From: Pseudomonas yamanorum
GTDB lineage: Bacteria > Pseudomonadota > Gammaproteobacteria > Pseudomonadales > Pseudomonadaceae
Reading direction: 5' to 3'
NCBI RefSeq assembly: GCF_013386765.1
Contig: NZ_JACARE010000017.1
Span: 111,550 to 175,549, forward strand
Length of the DNA stretch: 64,000 bases
Every line of letters starts with the position of its first letter. Positions within the stretch are counted from its first letter, which is position 1. Below, piece by piece: positions 36,780-49,160 of the stretch. Position numbers and translations under genes: made by a program. Below the pieces are notes generated by a model. That model saw only the letters and a list, made by a program, of their open reading frames with translations, ran no database searches and had not been told where the DNA came from.

Positions 36780-37055
36780 ATGGCACACAAAAAAGCTGGT
36801 GGTAGTACCCGTAACGGTCGCGACTCAGAAGCCAAACGCCTTGGCGTGAAGATGTATGGCGGCCAGGTTATTATTCCGGGCAACATCATCGTGCGTCAGC
36901 GCGGCACCCAATTCCACGCCGGTTACGGTGTTGGCATGGGTAAAGATCACACTCTGTTCGCTAAAATCGACGGCGTGATCAAGTTTGAAGTAAAAGGCGC
37001 TTTCAACCGCCGTTACGTGAGCATTGTCCCGAAGACTGAAGTCGTCGCGGCATAA
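36780..37055 (+). CDS. rpmA: 50S ribosomal protein L27
   Basis: A 91-residue large-subunit protein whose N-terminal tail reaches the peptidyl transferase centre. The sequence starts [20 protein letters not shown], i.e. without a Firmicutes-type cleavable leader, and contains [20 protein letters not shown] precedes the ATG. It is a few residues longer at the C-terminus (PKTEVVAA) than the E. coli protein. A terminator follows at 37071. Confidence 0.98.
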   Translation: MAHKKAGGSTRNGRDSEAKRLGVKMYGGQVIIPGNIIVRQRGTQFHAGYGVGMGKDHTLFAKIDGVIKFEVKGAFNRRYVSIVPKTEVVAA

Positions 37056-37070
37056 TTACGTAGTTGCTGG

Positions 37071-37099
37071 AAAAGCCCTGTCTCGCGACGGGGCTTTTT
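37071..37099 (+). terminator. rplU-rpmA terminator
   Basis: AAAAGCCC, inner stem TGTC/GACG, GGGCTTTTT: stem 37071-37098 with loop TCGC and T run. Confidence 0.88.
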
Positions 37100-37218
37100 C
37101 GTTTGTGGGGTGAGTCTCTTGCAAAGCTGTTTGTGATGGGCGAAAGCAGTGGATTTGCGGTCGTTGCTTGAGGTCGCTGCGCTCATTTTTGCAAGAGTCT
37201 TATGTCTTGGTTTCTTAA

Positions 37219-38472
<1,254 letters not shown>

Positions 38473-38492
38473 TTCGTTGCAGTAAACTTAAG

Positions 38493-38516
38493 CGCCGCTC
38501 AATCGAGCGGCGTTTT
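38493..38516 (+). terminator. obgE terminator
   Basis: CGCCGCTC (38493-38500), AATC, GAGCGGCG (38505-38512), TTTT. Confidence 0.8.
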
Positions 38517-38595
38517 GGTATCTGGAAATCGGTAGTCACGAATAACGTTATGGGCGGCGCTGGGTCGCGCGGCCCTCTATCTAAGGTTGAAGATG

Positions 38596-39714
38596 ATGCG
38601 GAGCAAGGTGACAGGTGCGCAGCGTTGGGTCGTTAAGATCGGTAGCGCGCTGCTGACGGCGGATGGCAAAGGGCTGGATCGTGCGGCCATGAGCGTCTGG
38701 GTGGACCAGATGGTGGCCTTGCATGAGGCTGGCGTCGAGTTGGTGCTGGTGTCGTCCGGGGCGGTTGCCGCGGGCATGAGCCGTCTTGGCTGGACCGCGC
38801 GACCCAGCGCGATGCACGAGCTGCAAGCCGCTGCCGCCATTGGTCAGATGGGCCTGGTGCAGGCCTGGGAATCCAGCTTTGCCGAGCACGGTCGCCACAC
38901 GGCGCAGATTCTGCTGACCCATGATGACTTGTCCGACCGCAAGCGTTACCTGAATGCCCGCAGCACCCTGCGCGCTCTGGTTGAACTCAAGGTGATCCCG
39001 GTGATCAACGAGAATGACACCGTGGTGACTGACGAAATCCGTTTCGGCGATAACGACACCTTGGCAGCCTTGGTGGCTAATCTGGTCGAGGCTGACTTGC
39101 TGGTGATCCTCACCGATCGCGACGGCATGTTCGACGCTGATCCGCGCAATAACCCGGATGCCCAGCTGATTTACGAAGCGCGTGCCGATGACCCGGCGCT
39201 GGATGCGGTAGCCGGCAGTGTCGGTGGTGCCCTGGGGCGCGGCGGCATGCAGACCAAGCTGCGTGCGGCGCGGCTGGCGGCGCGTTCCGGTGCGCACACG
39301 ATCATCGTCGGTGGTCGGATCGAGCGGGTGCTGGATCGTCTCAAGGCGGGCGAGCGCATCGGTACGCTGCTGTCGCCCGAGCGCGGCATGCTGGCGGCGC
39401 GCAAGCAGTGGCTGGCGGGGCATCTTCAGACGCGCGGTACCCTGGTGCTGGATGCGGGGGCGGTGTCTGCGTTGTCTCAGGGCAACAAAAGCCTGCTGCC
39501 GGTGGGTGTAAAACTGGTCCAGGGCAGCTTCCGCCGTGGCGAGATGGTGGTTTGTGTGGCGCCTGACGGGCGTGAGATTGCCCGTGGCCTGGCTAACTAC
39601 AGCGCCCTTGAGGCGCAGAAAATCATTGGGCAGTCGTCTGAGGCGATTGTCGGTCTGTTGGGTTACATGGCTGAGCCGGAGCTGGTTCACCGGGATAACC
39701 TGATTCTGGTTTAA
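38596..39714 (+). CDS. proB: glutamate 5-kinase
   Basis: A 372-residue enzyme phosphorylating glutamate with ATP in the first step of proline synthesis. The amino-acid kinase domain shows [25 protein letters not shown] and INENDTV...[12 protein letters not shown]; a PUA domain forms the C-terminus (about 275-372, [25 protein letters not shown]). I chose ATG 38596 ([11 protein letters not shown]) by family comparison; ATG 38593 directly before it and TTG 38587 are alternatives, with AAGG at 38582 as ribosome binding site. Placed behind obgE as in other pseudomonads. Confidence 0.96.
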   Translation: MRSKVTGAQRWVVKIGSALLTADGKGLDRAAMSVWVDQMVALHEAGVELVLVSSGAVAAGMSRLGWTARPSAMHELQAAAAIGQMGLVQAWESSFAEHGRHTAQILLTHDDLSDRKRYLNARSTLRALVELKVIPVINENDTVVTDEIRFGDNDTLAALVANLVEADLLVILTDRDGMFDADPRNNPDAQLIYEARADDPALDAVAGSVGGALGRGGMQTKLRAARLAARSGAHTIIVGGRIERVLDRLKAGERIGTLLSPERGMLAARKQWLAGHLQTRGTLVLDAGAVSALSQGNKSLLPVGVKLVQGSFRRGEMVVCVAPDGREIARGLANYSALEAQKIIGQSSEAIVGLLGYMAEPELVHRDNLILV

Positions 39715-39731
39715 GTAATAGGGATGTCTCG

Positions 39732-40196
39732 ATGCGCGTAATGAAGGGATTGCTCGGTTTGCTGCTGGCGATGCCGTTGCTGGCGTCGGCCGAAGAGATT
39801 GGCCAGGTGTCGACGGTGTTCAAGTTTGTCGGCCCCAATGATCGGATCGTGGTCGAGGCCTTTGATGATCCGAAGGTGGATGGTGTGACCTGCTACCTGT
39901 CTCGCGCCAAGACGGGCGGGGTGAAGGGCGGCTTGGGTCTGGCTGAGGATCGCGCCGAGGCGTCGATTGCCTGCCGTCAGGTGGGGGCGATTCGCTTCAA
40001 GGGCGAGCTGAAGGATGGGGATGAGGTGTTCAAGGAGCGCACGTCCCTGGTGTTCAAGACCATGCAGGTGGTGCGTTTCCTCGACAAGAAGCGCAATACC
40101 CTGGTGTATCTGGTCTACAGCGACCGCTTGATCGAAGGCAGCCCGCAGAATGCGGTGACGGCGATTCCGATCCTGCCGTGGCCTGCTGGGCAATAA
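39732..40196 (+). CDS. creA: CreA family exported protein
   Basis: A 154-residue protein with signal peptide [20 protein letters not shown]. The mature part contains the CreA pattern [43 protein letters not shown] (given here as family positions 21-63) and a conserved ACRQVG cysteine that could pair with the one in VTCYLS. The family is widespread in the periplasm of proteobacteria; function unknown. It follows proB after 17 bp and may be cotranscribed. Confidence 0.9.
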   Translation: MRVMKGLLGLLLAMPLLASAEEIGQVSTVFKFVGPNDRIVVEAFDDPKVDGVTCYLSRAKTGGVKGGLGLAEDRAEASIACRQVGAIRFKGELKDGDEVFKERTSLVFKTMQVVRFLDKKRNTLVYLVYSDRLIEGSPQNAVTAIPILPWPAGQ

Positions 40197-40206
40197 CCCT
40201 GCTCTA

Positions 40207-40294
40207 TGTGGGAGCTGACTTGCCTGCGATACAGGCACTTCGGTGTATCAGTGATACCGAGGTGATGCTATCGCGGGCAAGCCAGCTCCCACAT
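40207..40294. repeat. REPIN between creA and rpsT
   Basis: TGTGGGAGCTGACTTGCCTG and CGGGCAAGCCAGCTCCCACA arms; between convergent genes. Confidence 0.88.
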
Positions 40295-40325
40295 TTGTTT
40301 TGCAGTGCCTGTAAAAACGCAGGCA

Positions 40326-40355
40326 ATAAAAAACCGACCCTGAGGTCGGTTTTTT
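40326..40355 (-). terminator. rpsT terminator (probably bidirectional)
   Basis: ACCGACC (40333-40339), CTGA, GGTCGGT (40344-40350) flanked by A run on the left and T run on the right, so it works on both strands. Confidence 0.88.
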
Positions 40356-40369
40356 AACAAGCTTATCGC

Positions 40370-40648
40370 TTAGGCTGCAGCAGCAAGGTTCAGAGCCTTG
40401 ATGTGGCCATTCAGACGACCTTTATGGCGAGCAGCTTTGTTCTTGTGGATGATGCCTTTATCGGCCATACGGTCGATAACTGGCACGGCCAGAACGTAAG
40501 CAGCTTGAGCTTTTTCAGCGTCTTTTGCGTCAATGGCTTTAACTACATTCTTGATGTAGGTACGAACCATGGAACGCAGGCTGGCGTTGTGGCTGCGACG
40601 CTTCTCAGCCTGTTTTGCACGTTTTTTGGCGGAAGGTGTGTTGGCCAC
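40370..40648 (-). CDS. rpsT: 30S ribosomal protein S20
   Basis: A 92-residue basic protein that binds 16S rRNA early in small-subunit assembly. [35 protein letters not shown] is the canonical start, and [20 protein letters not shown] the canonical C-terminal helix. GAGGAGCTCG lies before the ATG. Divergent from murJ, as in many gammaproteobacteria. Confidence 0.98.
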   Translation of the reverse strand: MANTPSAKKRAKQAEKRRSHNASLRSMVRTYIKNVVKAIDAKDAEKAQAAYVLAVPVIDRMADKGIIHKNKAARHKGRLNGHIKALNLAAAA

Positions 40649-40902
40649 CGTCGAGCTCCTCGAAAGACTTTTTAGGAAATAGCAAACAAAATAGGCCGCG
40701 AATCATGCCGATGAGTTGAAGTCTTGTCAAGGGCGGGTGATGCGAACTGCTGAGTGGTCGATCTTAAGAGGCGGGTGATTTATTTCCGGCGCTTGACCTG
40801 TAAACTCGCGAGCTTTGGCTCTGTGCTTGTTGCAGGCGCGGAGTATCGCATATGTGGGCCGTTTGTTCGCCTGCTCTTTATCTATAGGCAAAAACTCTTT
40901 CA

Positions 40903-42441
40903 ATGAATCTGCTCAAGTCGTTGGCCGCCGTCAGCTCTATCACGATGATTTCCCGGGTTCTTGGGTTTGTGCGTGACACGCTGCTGGCGCGTATTTTTGG
41001 CGCCAGCATGGCCACGGATGCCTTCTTTATTGCCTTTAAACTGCCCAACCTGCTGCGGCGGATCTTCGCCGAGGGGGCTTTTTCCCAGGCATTCGTGCCG
41101 ATTCTGGCCGAATACAAGGCGCAGCAAGGCGAGGAGGCGACCCGTACCTTTATTGCTTATGTGTCGGGTTTGCTGACGCTGGTGCTGACGCTGGTGACGA
41201 TCGCCGGGATGCTCGCTGCGCCCTGGGTGATCTGGGCCACGGCGCCCGGCTTTGCCAATACGCCGGAAAAATTCGCCCTGACCACTGATCTGTTGCGGGT
41301 GACCTTTCCTTATATATTGCTGATTTCCCTGTCGTCCCTGGCCGGGGCGATCCTCAATACCTGGAACCGTTTCTCGGTGCCGGCGTTTGTGCCGACCCTG
41401 CTTAACGTCAGCATGATTATTTTTGCGCTGTTCCTGACGCCGTACTTCGATCCGCCCGTGATGGCCCTGGGCTGGGCGGTATTGGCCGGCGGCCTCGCGC
41501 AACTGCTGTACCAACTGCCGCACCTGAAGAAAATCGGCATGCTGGTGCTGCCGCGCCTGAACCTCAAGGACACGGGCGTCTGGCGGGTGATGCGCAACAT
41601 GCTGCCGGCGATCCTTGGGGTTTCCGTCAGCCAGATCTCGCTGATCATCAACACGGCCTTTGCCTCGCTGCTGGTCTCGGGCTCGGTGTCGTGGATGTAC
41701 TACGCCGATCGCCTGATGGAGTTGCCATCCGGCGTGCTGGGCGTTGCGCTCGGTACCATCCTGCTGCCTACGCTGTCGCGCACCTATGCCAGCAAGGACC
41801 GCCACGAGTATTCGCGGATCCTCGACTGGGGCCTGCGCCTGTGCTTCGTGCTGGTGCTGCCGTGCGCCGTGGCGCTAGGGTTGCTCGCCGAGCCACTGAC
41901 GGTTGCGCTGTTCCAGTACGGCCAGTTCACCGCGTTTGACGCCTCGATGACCCAGCGTGCGTTGATCGCCTATTCCGTCGGCCTGCTGGGCATTATCGTG
42001 ATCAAGGTGCTGGCTCCCGGCTTTTATGCTCAACAGAACATCCGTACCCCGGTAAAAATCGCGATCTTCACCCTTGTGGTGACGCAACTGCTCAACCTGG
42101 CGTTCATTGGCCCGCTGAAGCATGCCGGGCTTGCACTGGCAATCAGTGTCGGGGCCTGCATCAATGCCGGCCTGCTGTTTTATCAACTGCGTAAACAGAA
42201 AATGTTCCAGCCTCAGGCGGGCTGGAGTCTGTTCGCGATCAAGCTGGTGGTGGCCGTGGGGGCAATGGCCGCGGTGCTGCTGGGCCTGATGCACTTCATG
42301 CCAGCCTGGGATCAGGGCCAGATGCTGGAGCGCTTCATGCGCCTCGGTGCGTTGGTGGTCGCTGGCGTTGTGGTGTACTTCGGCATGTTGCTGCTGATGG
42401 GCTTCCGCTTGCGGGATTTCAATCGCAAGTCGCTGAGCTAG
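40903..42441 (+). CDS. murJ: lipid II flippase MurJ
   Basis: A 512-residue inner-membrane protein of the MOP superfamily that flips lipid II, the peptidoglycan precursor, to the periplasmic face. About 14 hydrophobic helices; the family signatures [46 protein letters not shown] and [28 protein letters not shown] are all present, including the conserved Arg residues of the central cavity (RDTLLAR, NLLRR). No strong ribosome binding site precedes ATG 40903, but the N-terminus [18 protein letters not shown] matches the family. Confidence 0.97.
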   Translation: MNLLKSLAAVSSITMISRVLGFVRDTLLARIFGASMATDAFFIAFKLPNLLRRIFAEGAFSQAFVPILAEYKAQQGEEATRTFIAYVSGLLTLVLTLVTIAGMLAAPWVIWATAPGFANTPEKFALTTDLLRVTFPYILLISLSSLAGAILNTWNRFSVPAFVPTLLNVSMIIFALFLTPYFDPPVMALGWAVLAGGLAQLLYQLPHLKKIGMLVLPRLNLKDTGVWRVMRNMLPAILGVSVSQISLIINTAFASLLVSGSVSWMYYADRLMELPSGVLGVALGTILLPTLSRTYASKDRHEYSRILDWGLRLCFVLVLPCAVALGLLAEPLTVALFQYGQFTAFDASMTQRALIAYSVGLLGIIVIKVLAPGFYAQQNIRTPVKIAIFTLVVTQLLNLAFIGPLKHAGLALAISVGACINAGLLFYQLRKQKMFQPQAGWSLFAIKLVVAVGAMAAVLLGLMHFMPAWDQGQMLERFMRLGALVVAGVVVYFGMLLLMGFRLRDFNRKSLS

Positions 42442-42559
42442 AGACTTTTCGTCGATAAAGCAGTTGTTTTATCGATTCGCGCAAATGGCCTGCGCTGTTG
42501 CCTGTCGTCCAGGGCCGGGTGTGGTTATAATCGACCACTTTATGAGCAAGAAGCGCGTT

Positions 42560-43498
42560 ATGCAGCTGGTTCGAGGTCTCCACAACCTGCGCCCCCAGCA
42601 TCGGGGCTGCGTCGCCACTATTGGCAACTTTGACGGTGTTCACCGTGGCCACCAGGCTATCCTGGCCCGCCTGCGTGAGCGTGCGGTTGAGTTGGGCGTG
42701 CCCAGCTGTGTGGTGATTTTTGAACCACAACCCCGCGAATTTTTTACTCCTGAGACGGCGCCGGCACGTCTGGCCCGCCTGCGGGACAAGCTGCAGCTGC
42801 TGGCGGAAGAGGGCGTGGACCGTGTCCTTTGCCTGGCTTTCAACCAGCGTTTGCGCAGCCTCAGTGCCGCCGAGTTCGTCGACCGCATCCTGGTGGATGG
42901 CCTGGGCGTGCAGCACCTGGAGGTCGGCGACGACTTCCGTTTCGGTTGCGACCGGGTAGGGGATTTCGATTTCCTGCAACAAGCCGGCGTCACCCAGGGT
43001 TTTACCGTCGAAGCCGCGCAAACCGTCGAACTGGACGGCCTGCGCGTGAGCAGTACCCAGGTGCGTAACGCCCTGGCCGCTGCCGACTTCGCCTTGGCCG
43101 AGCGCTTGCTCGGTCGCCCGTTCCGGATTGCCGGGCGGGTTTTGCACGGCCAGAAGCTGGCGCGCCAACTGGGCACGCCGACCGCCAACGTGCAACTCAA
43201 GCGCCGTCGTGTGCCGCTGACAGGGGTTTACCTGGTGAGTGTCGACATCGACGGCCAATCGTGGCCCGGAGTCGCCAACATAGGCGTCAGGCCCACGGTT
43301 GCAGGTGATGGCAAAGCCCACCTGGAAGTTCACCTTTTGGATTTTGCCGGTGATCTGTATGACCGGCGTTTGACGGTGGCTTTCCACCAAAAGCTGCGTG
43401 AAGAGCAGCGTTTCGCCTCCCTGGAGGCGTTGAAAACGGCGATCAATGCGGATGTCGCCGCCGCCCGTGCACTAGCCGCACCTAGCGCCCATCGCTAA
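42560..43498 (+). CDS. ribF: bifunctional riboflavin kinase/FAD synthetase RibF
   Basis: A 312-residue enzyme making FMN from riboflavin and FAD from FMN. N-terminal nucleotidyltransferase domain with CVATIGNFDGVHRGHQAI (about residues 16-33, GxFDGxHxGH) and the SSTQVRNALAAAD segment; C-terminal flavokinase domain (about 185-305) with GRVLHGQKLARQLGTPTANV. The start MQLVRGLHNLRP agrees with the family; ATG 42542 (MSKKRV) is an alternative. A TATAAT hexamer at 42526 suggests a promoter just upstream. First gene of a tight cluster with ileS, lspA, fkpB and, after a REP, ispH. Confidence 0.96.
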   Translation: MQLVRGLHNLRPQHRGCVATIGNFDGVHRGHQAILARLRERAVELGVPSCVVIFEPQPREFFTPETAPARLARLRDKLQLLAEEGVDRVLCLAFNQRLRSLSAAEFVDRILVDGLGVQHLEVGDDFRFGCDRVGDFDFLQQAGVTQGFTVEAAQTVELDGLRVSSTQVRNALAAADFALAERLLGRPFRIAGRVLHGQKLARQLGTPTANVQLKRRRVPLTGVYLVSVDIDGQSWPGVANIGVRPTVAGDGKAHLEVHLLDFAGDLYDRRLTVAFHQKLREEQRFASLEALKTAINADVAAARALAAPSAHR

Positions 43499-43511
43499 TG
43501 AAGAGCCTTAA

Positions 43512-46343
43512 ATGACCGACTATAAAGCCACGCTAAACCTTCCGGACACCGCCTTCCCAATGAAGGCCGGCCTGCCACAGCGCGAACCGCAGATCCTGCA
43601 GCGCTGGGACAGTATTGGCCTGTACGGAAAGTTGCGCGAGATTGGCAAGGATCGTCCGAAATTCGTCCTGCACGACGGCCCTCCTTATGCCAACGGCACG
43701 ATTCACATCGGTCATGCGCTGAACAAGATTCTCAAGGACATGATCGTGCGTTCGAAAACCCTGTCGGGTTTCGACGCGCCTTATGTTCCGGGTTGGGACT
43801 GCCACGGCCTGCCGATCGAGCACAAAGTCGAAGTGACCTACGGCAAGAACCTGGGCGCGGATAAAACCCGCGAACTGTGCCGTGCCTACGCCACCGAGCA
43901 GATCGAAGGGCAGAAGTCCGAATTCATCCGCCTGGGTGTGTTGGGCGACTGGGCCAACCCTTACAAAACCATGGACTTCAAGAACGAGGCCGGTGAAATC
44001 CGTGCCTTGGCCGAAATCGTCAAGGGCGGTTTCGTGTTCAAGGGCCTCAAGCCCGTGAACTGGTGCTTCGACTGCGGTTCGGCCCTGGCTGAAGCAGAAG
44101 TGGAATACGAAGACAAAAAGTCCTCGACCATCGACGTGGCCTTCCCGATCGCCGACGAAGCCAAGCTGGCCGAGGCATTCGGCCTGGCGAGCCTGGCCAA
44201 GCCAGCCTCCATCGTGATCTGGACCACCACCCCGTGGACCATCCCGGCCAACCAGGCGCTGAACGTGCACCCGGAATTCACCTATGCCCTGGTGGACGTC
44301 GGTGATCGCCTGCTGGTGCTGGCTGAAGAGCTGGTCGAGTCGTGCCTGGCCCGCTACAACCTGCAAGGCTCGGTGATCGCGACCACGACCGGCTCCGCGC
44401 TGGAGCTGATCAACTTCCGTCACCCGTTCTACGACCGCCTGTCGCCAATCTACCTGGCCGAGTACGTTGAACTGGGCGCCGGCACCGGCGTGGTTCACTG
44501 CTCGCCTGCCTATGGCGTAGACGACTTCGTGATCTGCAAGCAGTACGGGCTGGTCAACGACGACATCATCAATCCAGTGCAAAGCAATGGCGTATACGCG
44601 CCGTCCCTGGAATTCTTCGGCGGCCAGTTCATCTTCAAGGCCAACCAGCCGATCATCGACAAGCTGTCGGAAGTCGGTGCGCTGCTGCACACCGAAACCA
44701 TCACCCACAGCTACATGCACTGCTGGCGCCACAAGACTCCGCTGATCTACCGCGCCACCGCGCAGTGGTTCATCGGCATGGACAAAGAGCCGAACAGCGG
44801 CGAAACCCTGCGCAAGCGCGCGATCAAAGCGATCGAAGACACCAAGTTCGTTCCGGCCTGGGGCCAGGCGCGCCTGCACTCGATGATCGCCAACCGTCCG
44901 GACTGGTGCATCTCCCGCCAGCGCAACTGGGGCGTGCCGATCCCGTTCTTCCTGAACAAGGAAAGCGGCGAGCTGCACCCACGTACCGTCGAACTGATGG
45001 AAGTGGTTGCCCAGCGCGTTGAGCAAGAGGGCATCGAAGCCTGGTTCAAACTGGACGCCGCCGAGCTGTTGGGCGACGAAGCGCCGCTGTACGACAAGAT
45101 CAGCGACACCCTCGACGTGTGGTTCGACTCGGGTACCACCCACTGGCACGTCCTGCGCGGCTCGCACCCGATGGGTCACGAGACCGGCCCGCGTGCCGAT
45201 CTGTACCTGGAAGGTTCCGACCAACACCGTGGCTGGTTCCACTCCTCGCTGCTCACTGGCTGCGCGATCGACGATCACGCCCCGTACCGCGAGTTGCTGA
45301 CCCACGGTTTCACCGTCGACGAGAACGGTCGCAAGATGTCCAAGTCCCTGGGCAACGTGATCGCGCCGCAAAAGGTCAACGACACCCTGGGCGCCGACAT
45401 CATGCGCCTGTGGGTTGCCTCTACCGATTACTCGGGCGAGATGGCCGTGTCCGAGCAGATCCTGCAGCGCAGCGCCGATGCCTACCGCCGGATCCGTAAT
45501 ACCGCACGCTTCATGCTGTCGAACCTGACCGGTTTCAACCCGGCCACCGACATCCTGCCGGCCGAGGAAATGCTCGCCCTGGACCGTTGGGCCGTGGACC
45601 GTACCCTGTTGCTGCAACGCGAGTTGCAGGAGCACTACGGCGAATACCGTTTCTGGAACGTCTACTCGAAGATCCACAACTTCTGCGTGCAGGAGTTGGG
45701 TGGCTTCTACCTCGACATCATCAAGGACCGCCAGTACACCACCGGCGCCAACAGCAAGGCCCGCCGTTCGGCGCAGACCGCGCTGTACCACATCTCCGAA
45801 GCGCTGGTGCGCTGGATCGCACCGATCCTGGCCTTCACCGCCGACGAACTGTGGGAATACCTGCCGGGCGAGCGTAACGAATCCGTGATGCTCAACACCT
45901 GGTACGAAGGCCTGACCGAATTGCCGGCCGACTTCGAGCTGGGTCGCGAGTACTGGGAAGGCGTGATGGCGGTGAAGGTTGCCGTGAACAAGGAGCTGGA
46001 AGTGCAGCGCGCGGCGAAAGCCGTTGGCGGCAACCTGCAGGCCGAAGTCACGCTGTTTGCCGAGGAAGGCCTGACCGCTGACCTGGCCAAGCTGAGCAAC
46101 GAACTGCGCTTCGTGTTGATCACGTCCACCGCCAGCCTTGCACCGTTTACCCAGGCTCCGGCGGACGCCGTGGCGACCGAAGTCCCGGGCCTCAAGCTCA
46201 AAGTGGTCAAGTCGGCCTTCCCCAAGTGCGCCCGTTGCTGGCACTGCCGTGAAGATGTCGGCGTGAACCCGGAGCATCCGGAAATCTGCGGTCGTTGCGT
46301 CGACAACATCTCTGGCGCTGGCGAGGTTCGTCACTATGCCTAA
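43512..46343 (+). CDS. ileS: isoleucyl-tRNA synthetase
   Basis: A 943-residue class I synthetase charging tRNA-Ile. HIGH motif HIGH in [17 protein letters not shown] (about residues 65-75), KMSKS in [13 protein letters not shown] (about 603-612), an editing domain in the connective insertion ([14 protein letters not shown]) and a C-terminal zinc-binding region ([12 protein letters not shown]...CGRCVDNI) with two CxxC pairs, typical of the bacterial type sensitive to mupirocin. Its stop overlaps the lspA start by eight bases. A longer antisense frame exists but is a coding shadow. Confidence 0.98.
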   Translation: MTDYKATLNLPDTAFPMKAGLPQREPQILQRWDSIGLYGKLREIGKDRPKFVLHDGPPYANGTIHIGHALNKILKDMIVRSKTLSGFDAPYVPGWDCHGLPIEHKVEVTYGKNLGADKTRELCRAYATEQIEGQKSEFIRLGVLGDWANPYKTMDFKNEAGEIRALAEIVKGGFVFKGLKPVNWCFDCGSALAEAEVEYEDKKSSTIDVAFPIADEAKLAEAFGLASLAKPASIVIWTTTPWTIPANQALNVHPEFTYALVDVGDRLLVLAEELVESCLARYNLQGSVIATTTGSALELINFRHPFYDRLSPIYLAEYVELGAGTGVVHCSPAYGVDDFVICKQYGLVNDDIINPVQSNGVYAPSLEFFGGQFIFKANQPIIDKLSEVGALLHTETITHSYMHCWRHKTPLIYRATAQWFIGMDKEPNSGETLRKRAIKAIEDTKFVPAWGQARLHSMIANRPDWCISRQRNWGVPIPFFLNKESGELHPRTVELMEVVAQRVEQEGIEAWFKLDAAELLGDEAPLYDKISDTLDVWFDSGTTHWHVLRGSHPMGHETGPRADLYLEGSDQHRGWFHSSLLTGCAIDDHAPYRELLTHGFTVDENGRKMSKSLGNVIAPQKVNDTLGADIMRLWVASTDYSGEMAVSEQILQRSADAYRRIRNTARFMLSNLTGFNPATDILPAEEMLALDRWAVDRTLLLQRELQEHYGEYRFWNVYSKIHNFCVQELGGFYLDIIKDRQYTTGANSKARRSAQTALYHISEALVRWIAPILAFTADELWEYLPGERNESVMLNTWYEGLTELPADFELGREYWEGVMAVKVAVNKELEVQRAAKAVGGNLQAEVTLFAEEGLTADLAKLSNELRFVLITSTASLAPFTQAPADAVATEVPGLKLKVVKSAFPKCARCWHCREDVGVNPEHPEICGRCVDNISGAGEVRHYA

Positions 46344-46845
46344 AGCCAGTCGTTTTGGACGCCTGGGCTTGCTCGTACTGAGCGTGCTGGTGCTGGTCAT
46401 TGACCAGCTCAGCAAGGCTCATTTCGAAGGCGCCTTGCAGATGTACCAGCAGATCGTGGTGATTCCCGACTACTTCAGCTGGACCCTGGCCTACAACACC
46501 GGCGCTGCGTTCAGCTTCCTGGCTGACAGCTCCGGCTGGCAGCGCTGGCTGTTTGCCCTGATTGCCGTGGTGGTCAGTGCGGTGCTGGTGGTCTGGCTCA
46601 AGCGCCTGGGGCGCGATGACACCTGGCTGGCCGTCGCGTTGGCGCTGGTGCTGGGCGGTGCGCTGGGCAACCTGTACGACCGTATCGCCCTGGGCCATGT
46701 GATCGACTTCATTCTGGTGCATTGGCAGAACCGCTGGTACTTCCCGGCGTTCAATTTTGCCGACAGCGCCATCACCGTCGGTGCAATCATGCTGGCGTTG
46801 GATATGTTCAAAAGTAAGAAAACCGGAGAGACCGTTCATGACTGA
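46336..46845 (+). CDS. lspA: prolipoprotein signal peptidase LspA
   Basis: A 169-residue inner-membrane aspartic protease (signal peptidase II) that removes the signal peptide of lipidated prolipoproteins. Four hydrophobic segments; catalytic aspartates in [11 protein letters not shown] (NxxDR-type motif, GNLYDR) and [11 protein letters not shown], and the NTGAAFSFL motif are all intact. ileS upstream and fkpB downstream each overlap it by eight bases, so the three are translationally coupled. Lipoproteins such as BamD in this window would be its clients. Confidence 0.97.
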   Translation: MPKASRFGRLGLLVLSVLVLVIDQLSKAHFEGALQMYQQIVVIPDYFSWTLAYNTGAAFSFLADSSGWQRWLFALIAVVVSAVLVVWLKRLGRDDTWLAVALALVLGGALGNLYDRIALGHVIDFILVHWQNRWYFPAFNFADSAITVGAIMLALDMFKSKKTGETVHD

Positions 46846-47290
46846 ACAGGTATTGGCTGAGCAACGCATCGGCCAGAACACGGAAGTCACCTTGCATTTC
46901 GCATTGCGCCTGGAGAATGGCGACACGGTCGACAGCACGTTCGACAAGGCCCCGGCGACCTTCAAGGTCGGTGACGGCAACCTGCTGCCGGGCTTCGAGG
47001 CGGCACTGTTCGGTTTCAAGGCCGGCGACAAGCGCAACCTGCAGATCCTGCCGGAAAACGCCTTTGGCCAGCCCAACCCGCAAAACGTGCAGATCATCCC
47101 GCGTTCGCAGTTCCAGGACATGGAGCTGTCGGAAGGCTTGCTGGTGATCTTCAATGATGCGGCGAATACCGAGCTGCCAGGTGTGGTGAAAGCCTTTGAT
47201 GACGCGCAAGTGACCATCGACTTCAACCACCCGTTGGCCGGGAAAACCTTGACCTTTGATGTTGAAATCATCGACGTTAAAGCGCTGTAA
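46838..47290 (+). CDS. fkpB: FKBP-type peptidyl-prolyl isomerase FkpB (SlpA)
   Basis: A 150-residue SlyD-like isomerase and chaperone without the metal-binding tail of SlyD. FKBP strands VTLHFALRLENGDTVDSTFDKAPATF and LLPGFEAALFGFKAGDKRNL flank an inserted-flap domain (PENAFGQPNPQNVQIIPRSQF...). The C-terminus FNHPLAGKTLTFDVEIIDVKAL is typical. Start ATG 46838 lies inside the end of lspA (ATGACTGA overlap) behind GGAGAG. Cytosolic. Confidence 0.94.
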   Translation: MTEQVLAEQRIGQNTEVTLHFALRLENGDTVDSTFDKAPATFKVGDGNLLPGFEAALFGFKAGDKRNLQILPENAFGQPNPQNVQIIPRSQFQDMELSEGLLVIFNDAANTELPGVVKAFDDAQVTIDFNHPLAGKTLTFDVEIIDVKAL

Positions 47291-47307
47291 CTAACGAAAC
47301 CGGCCCC

Positions 47308-47396
47308 TGTAGGAGCTGGCTTGCCTGCGATGGAATCACCTTGGCGTACCTGATATGCCGAGTCGTCTGCATCGCGGGCAAGCCCGGCTCCCACAG
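47308..47396. repeat. REPIN between fkpB and ispH
   Basis: TGTAGGAGCTGGCTTGCCTG and CGGGCAAGCCCGGCTCCCACA arms; interrupts an otherwise tight gene cluster in one direction. Confidence 0.88.
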
Positions 47397-47458
47397 AGGC
47401 TTACTCTTACAGAGTAGAGTTGATCCCATTTCTTGCCCTGCAAGACACGAGGCACAGC

Positions 47459-48406
47459 ATGCAAATCAAACTCGCCAACCCCCGTGGCTTCTGCGCCGGC
47501 GTGGACCGGGCGATTGAAATCGTCAACCGCGCCCTGGAAGTCTTCGGGCCGCCGATTTACGTGCGCCATGAAGTCGTCCACAACAAATTCGTGGTCGAAG
47601 ACCTGCGCAGTCGCGGCGCCATCTTCGTTGAAGAGCTGGACCAGGTGCCGGACGACGTAATCGTCATCTTCAGCGCCCACGGTGTTTCCCAGGCGGTGCG
47701 TACCGAAGCTGCAGGCCGTGGCCTGAAAGTCTTCGACGCCACCTGCCCGCTGGTAACCAAGGTGCACATCGAGGTCGCGCGCTACAGCCGTGACGGTCGT
47801 GAATGCATCCTGATCGGCCACGCCGGTCACCCGGAAGTCGAAGGCACCATGGGCCAGTACGACGCCAGCAATGGCGGCGCGATCTACCTGGTAGAGGACG
47901 AAAAAGACGTCGCCGCCTTGCAGGTGCACAACCCTGAAAAGCTGGCCTTCGTTACCCAGACCACCTTGTCGATGGACGACACCAGCCGCGTCATCGATGC
48001 CTTGCGTTCGCGTTTCCCGGCCATCGGCGGGCCACGCAAGGATGACATCTGCTACGCCACACAAAACCGCCAGGATGCGGTCAAGCAATTGGCTGACGAA
48101 TGCGACGTGGTACTGGTGGTGGGCAGCCCCAACAGCTCCAACTCCAATCGGCTGCGTGAGCTGGCCGAGCGCATGGCAACTCCGGCCTACCTGATCGATG
48201 GTGCCGAAGACATGCAGCGCAGCTGGTTCGACGGTGTCGAGCGCATTGGTATCACTGCGGGTGCCTCGGCCCCGGAAGTGCTGGTGCGTGGTGTGATTCA
48301 ACAATTGCAGGCCTGGGGCGCCACGGGCGCTGATGAACTGGCTGGTCGTGAAGAGAACATCACTTTCTCCATGCCCAAGGAGCTGCGGGTTCGTTCGCTG
48401 CTCTGA
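47459..48406 (+). CDS. ispH: 4-hydroxy-3-methylbut-2-enyl diphosphate reductase IspH
   Basis: A 315-residue iron-sulfur enzyme, the last step of the MEP isoprenoid pathway, making isopentenyl and dimethylallyl diphosphate. Cluster ligands Cys12 (GFCAGVDRA), the cysteine in [11 protein letters not shown] and the one in [10 protein letters not shown] are all present, as is the catalytic [13 protein letters not shown] 47459 ([12 protein letters not shown]) is the family start. Its last 47 bases overlap the 3' end of the convergent fimT-like gene. Confidence 0.97.
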   Translation: MQIKLANPRGFCAGVDRAIEIVNRALEVFGPPIYVRHEVVHNKFVVEDLRSRGAIFVEELDQVPDDVIVIFSAHGVSQAVRTEAAGRGLKVFDATCPLVTKVHIEVARYSRDGRECILIGHAGHPEVEGTMGQYDASNGGAIYLVEDEKDVAALQVHNPEKLAFVTQTTLSMDDTSRVIDALRSRFPAIGGPRKDDICYATQNRQDAVKQLADECDVVLVVGSPNSSNSNRLRELAERMATPAYLIDGAEDMQRSWFDGVERIGITAGASAPEVLVRGVIQQLQAWGATGADELAGREENITFSMPKELRVRSLL

Positions 48407-48941
48407 GTCCCAGGGTGCCGGCATAGCCCCGGCACAGCGCCTGCTCGGTCTTGTTGCTGCGCAGGCTGATTCGCCCGCTGGCTGCCAGCACTATCTGATA
48501 CAGGCTCAGTTGCTGGTCGGTCGCGCACACGTGGACCGTGCCAGCACTGAAGGCCCCCGCTGACAGCAGTGGCTCCCCCAGGCCGCTGAAGCGTATCTGG
48601 GTTCGCACTGGCGTATTCCCCACAATCGGTATCTGCCCACTGTCCTGGCGCTCCAGCAGTATCGGGTTGTCGTCGTCCAGATGACCGCGACCGTTCAGGT
48701 CCAGTATCACCCTCCATCCTCGGCTCCAGTCGTCGTCCAATGCATGGATGACCACCGTGCGATTGCGTGCGATGGCTTCCGTGCGGGCGTAGCGCACACC
48801 ACCGGCAAGGGATTCGGCGGCGTTTTGGCGCCGTTGCGACTCCAGCAGCCCCTTGAGGCTCGGCACTGCCAGGTTGGCCAGGATGCCGCTCAGGAACAGG
48901 CCCAGTATCAGCTCGATCAGCGAGAAACCTCGTTGTTTCAT
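48360..48941 (-). CDS. fimT: GspH/FimT-family minor pilin
   Basis: A 193-residue pseudopilin. [29 protein letters not shown] is a type IV prepilin leader: cleavage by PilD after Gly5 before Phe, with Glu at mature position 5 and a long hydrophobic helix. The body has the GspH/FimT look ([35 protein letters not shown]). GGAGGGAC precedes ATG 48941. The C-terminal 20 or so residues after ALCRGYAG read into the ispH 3' end and look like a run-on tail. Transcribed divergently from pilV-W-X-E, unlike the co-directional order in P. aeruginosa. Confidence 0.88.
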   Translation of the reverse strand: MKQRGFSLIELILGLFLSGILANLAVPSLKGLLESQRRQNAAESLAGGVRYARTEAIARNRTVVIHALDDDWSRGWRVILDLNGRGHLDDDNPILLERQDSGQIPIVGNTPVRTQIRFSGLGEPLLSAGAFSAGTVHVCATDQQLSLYQIVLAASGRISLRSNKTEQALCRGYAGTLGLRAANEPAAPWAWRK

Positions 48942-49160
48942 GTGCCGTCCCTCCGTGGACGCGGTGTGTTTTTTCAGTCGATGCCGGATGGCAGACATAG
49001 TTATAGCGCTGGGGTTGGAACCTCGAATGATGGCCATCCTGTCCAAAGTATTTCGCTTTGTTCCGGGGTGCAGCGCTGGGCCAAGACCGACGCTAGTCTT
49101 GCGTCGCACTGCAGATTTTCTTCTGCTTTTTGACGACCTTCGACATGGATGGCGATGGTA

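Noticed and set aside
43533..46415. 960-codon open frame antisense to ileS
   Set aside because: Typical antisense shadow in high-GC coding DNA; rich in His/Gln/Val with no family features, and it lies opposite a fully conserved ileS.
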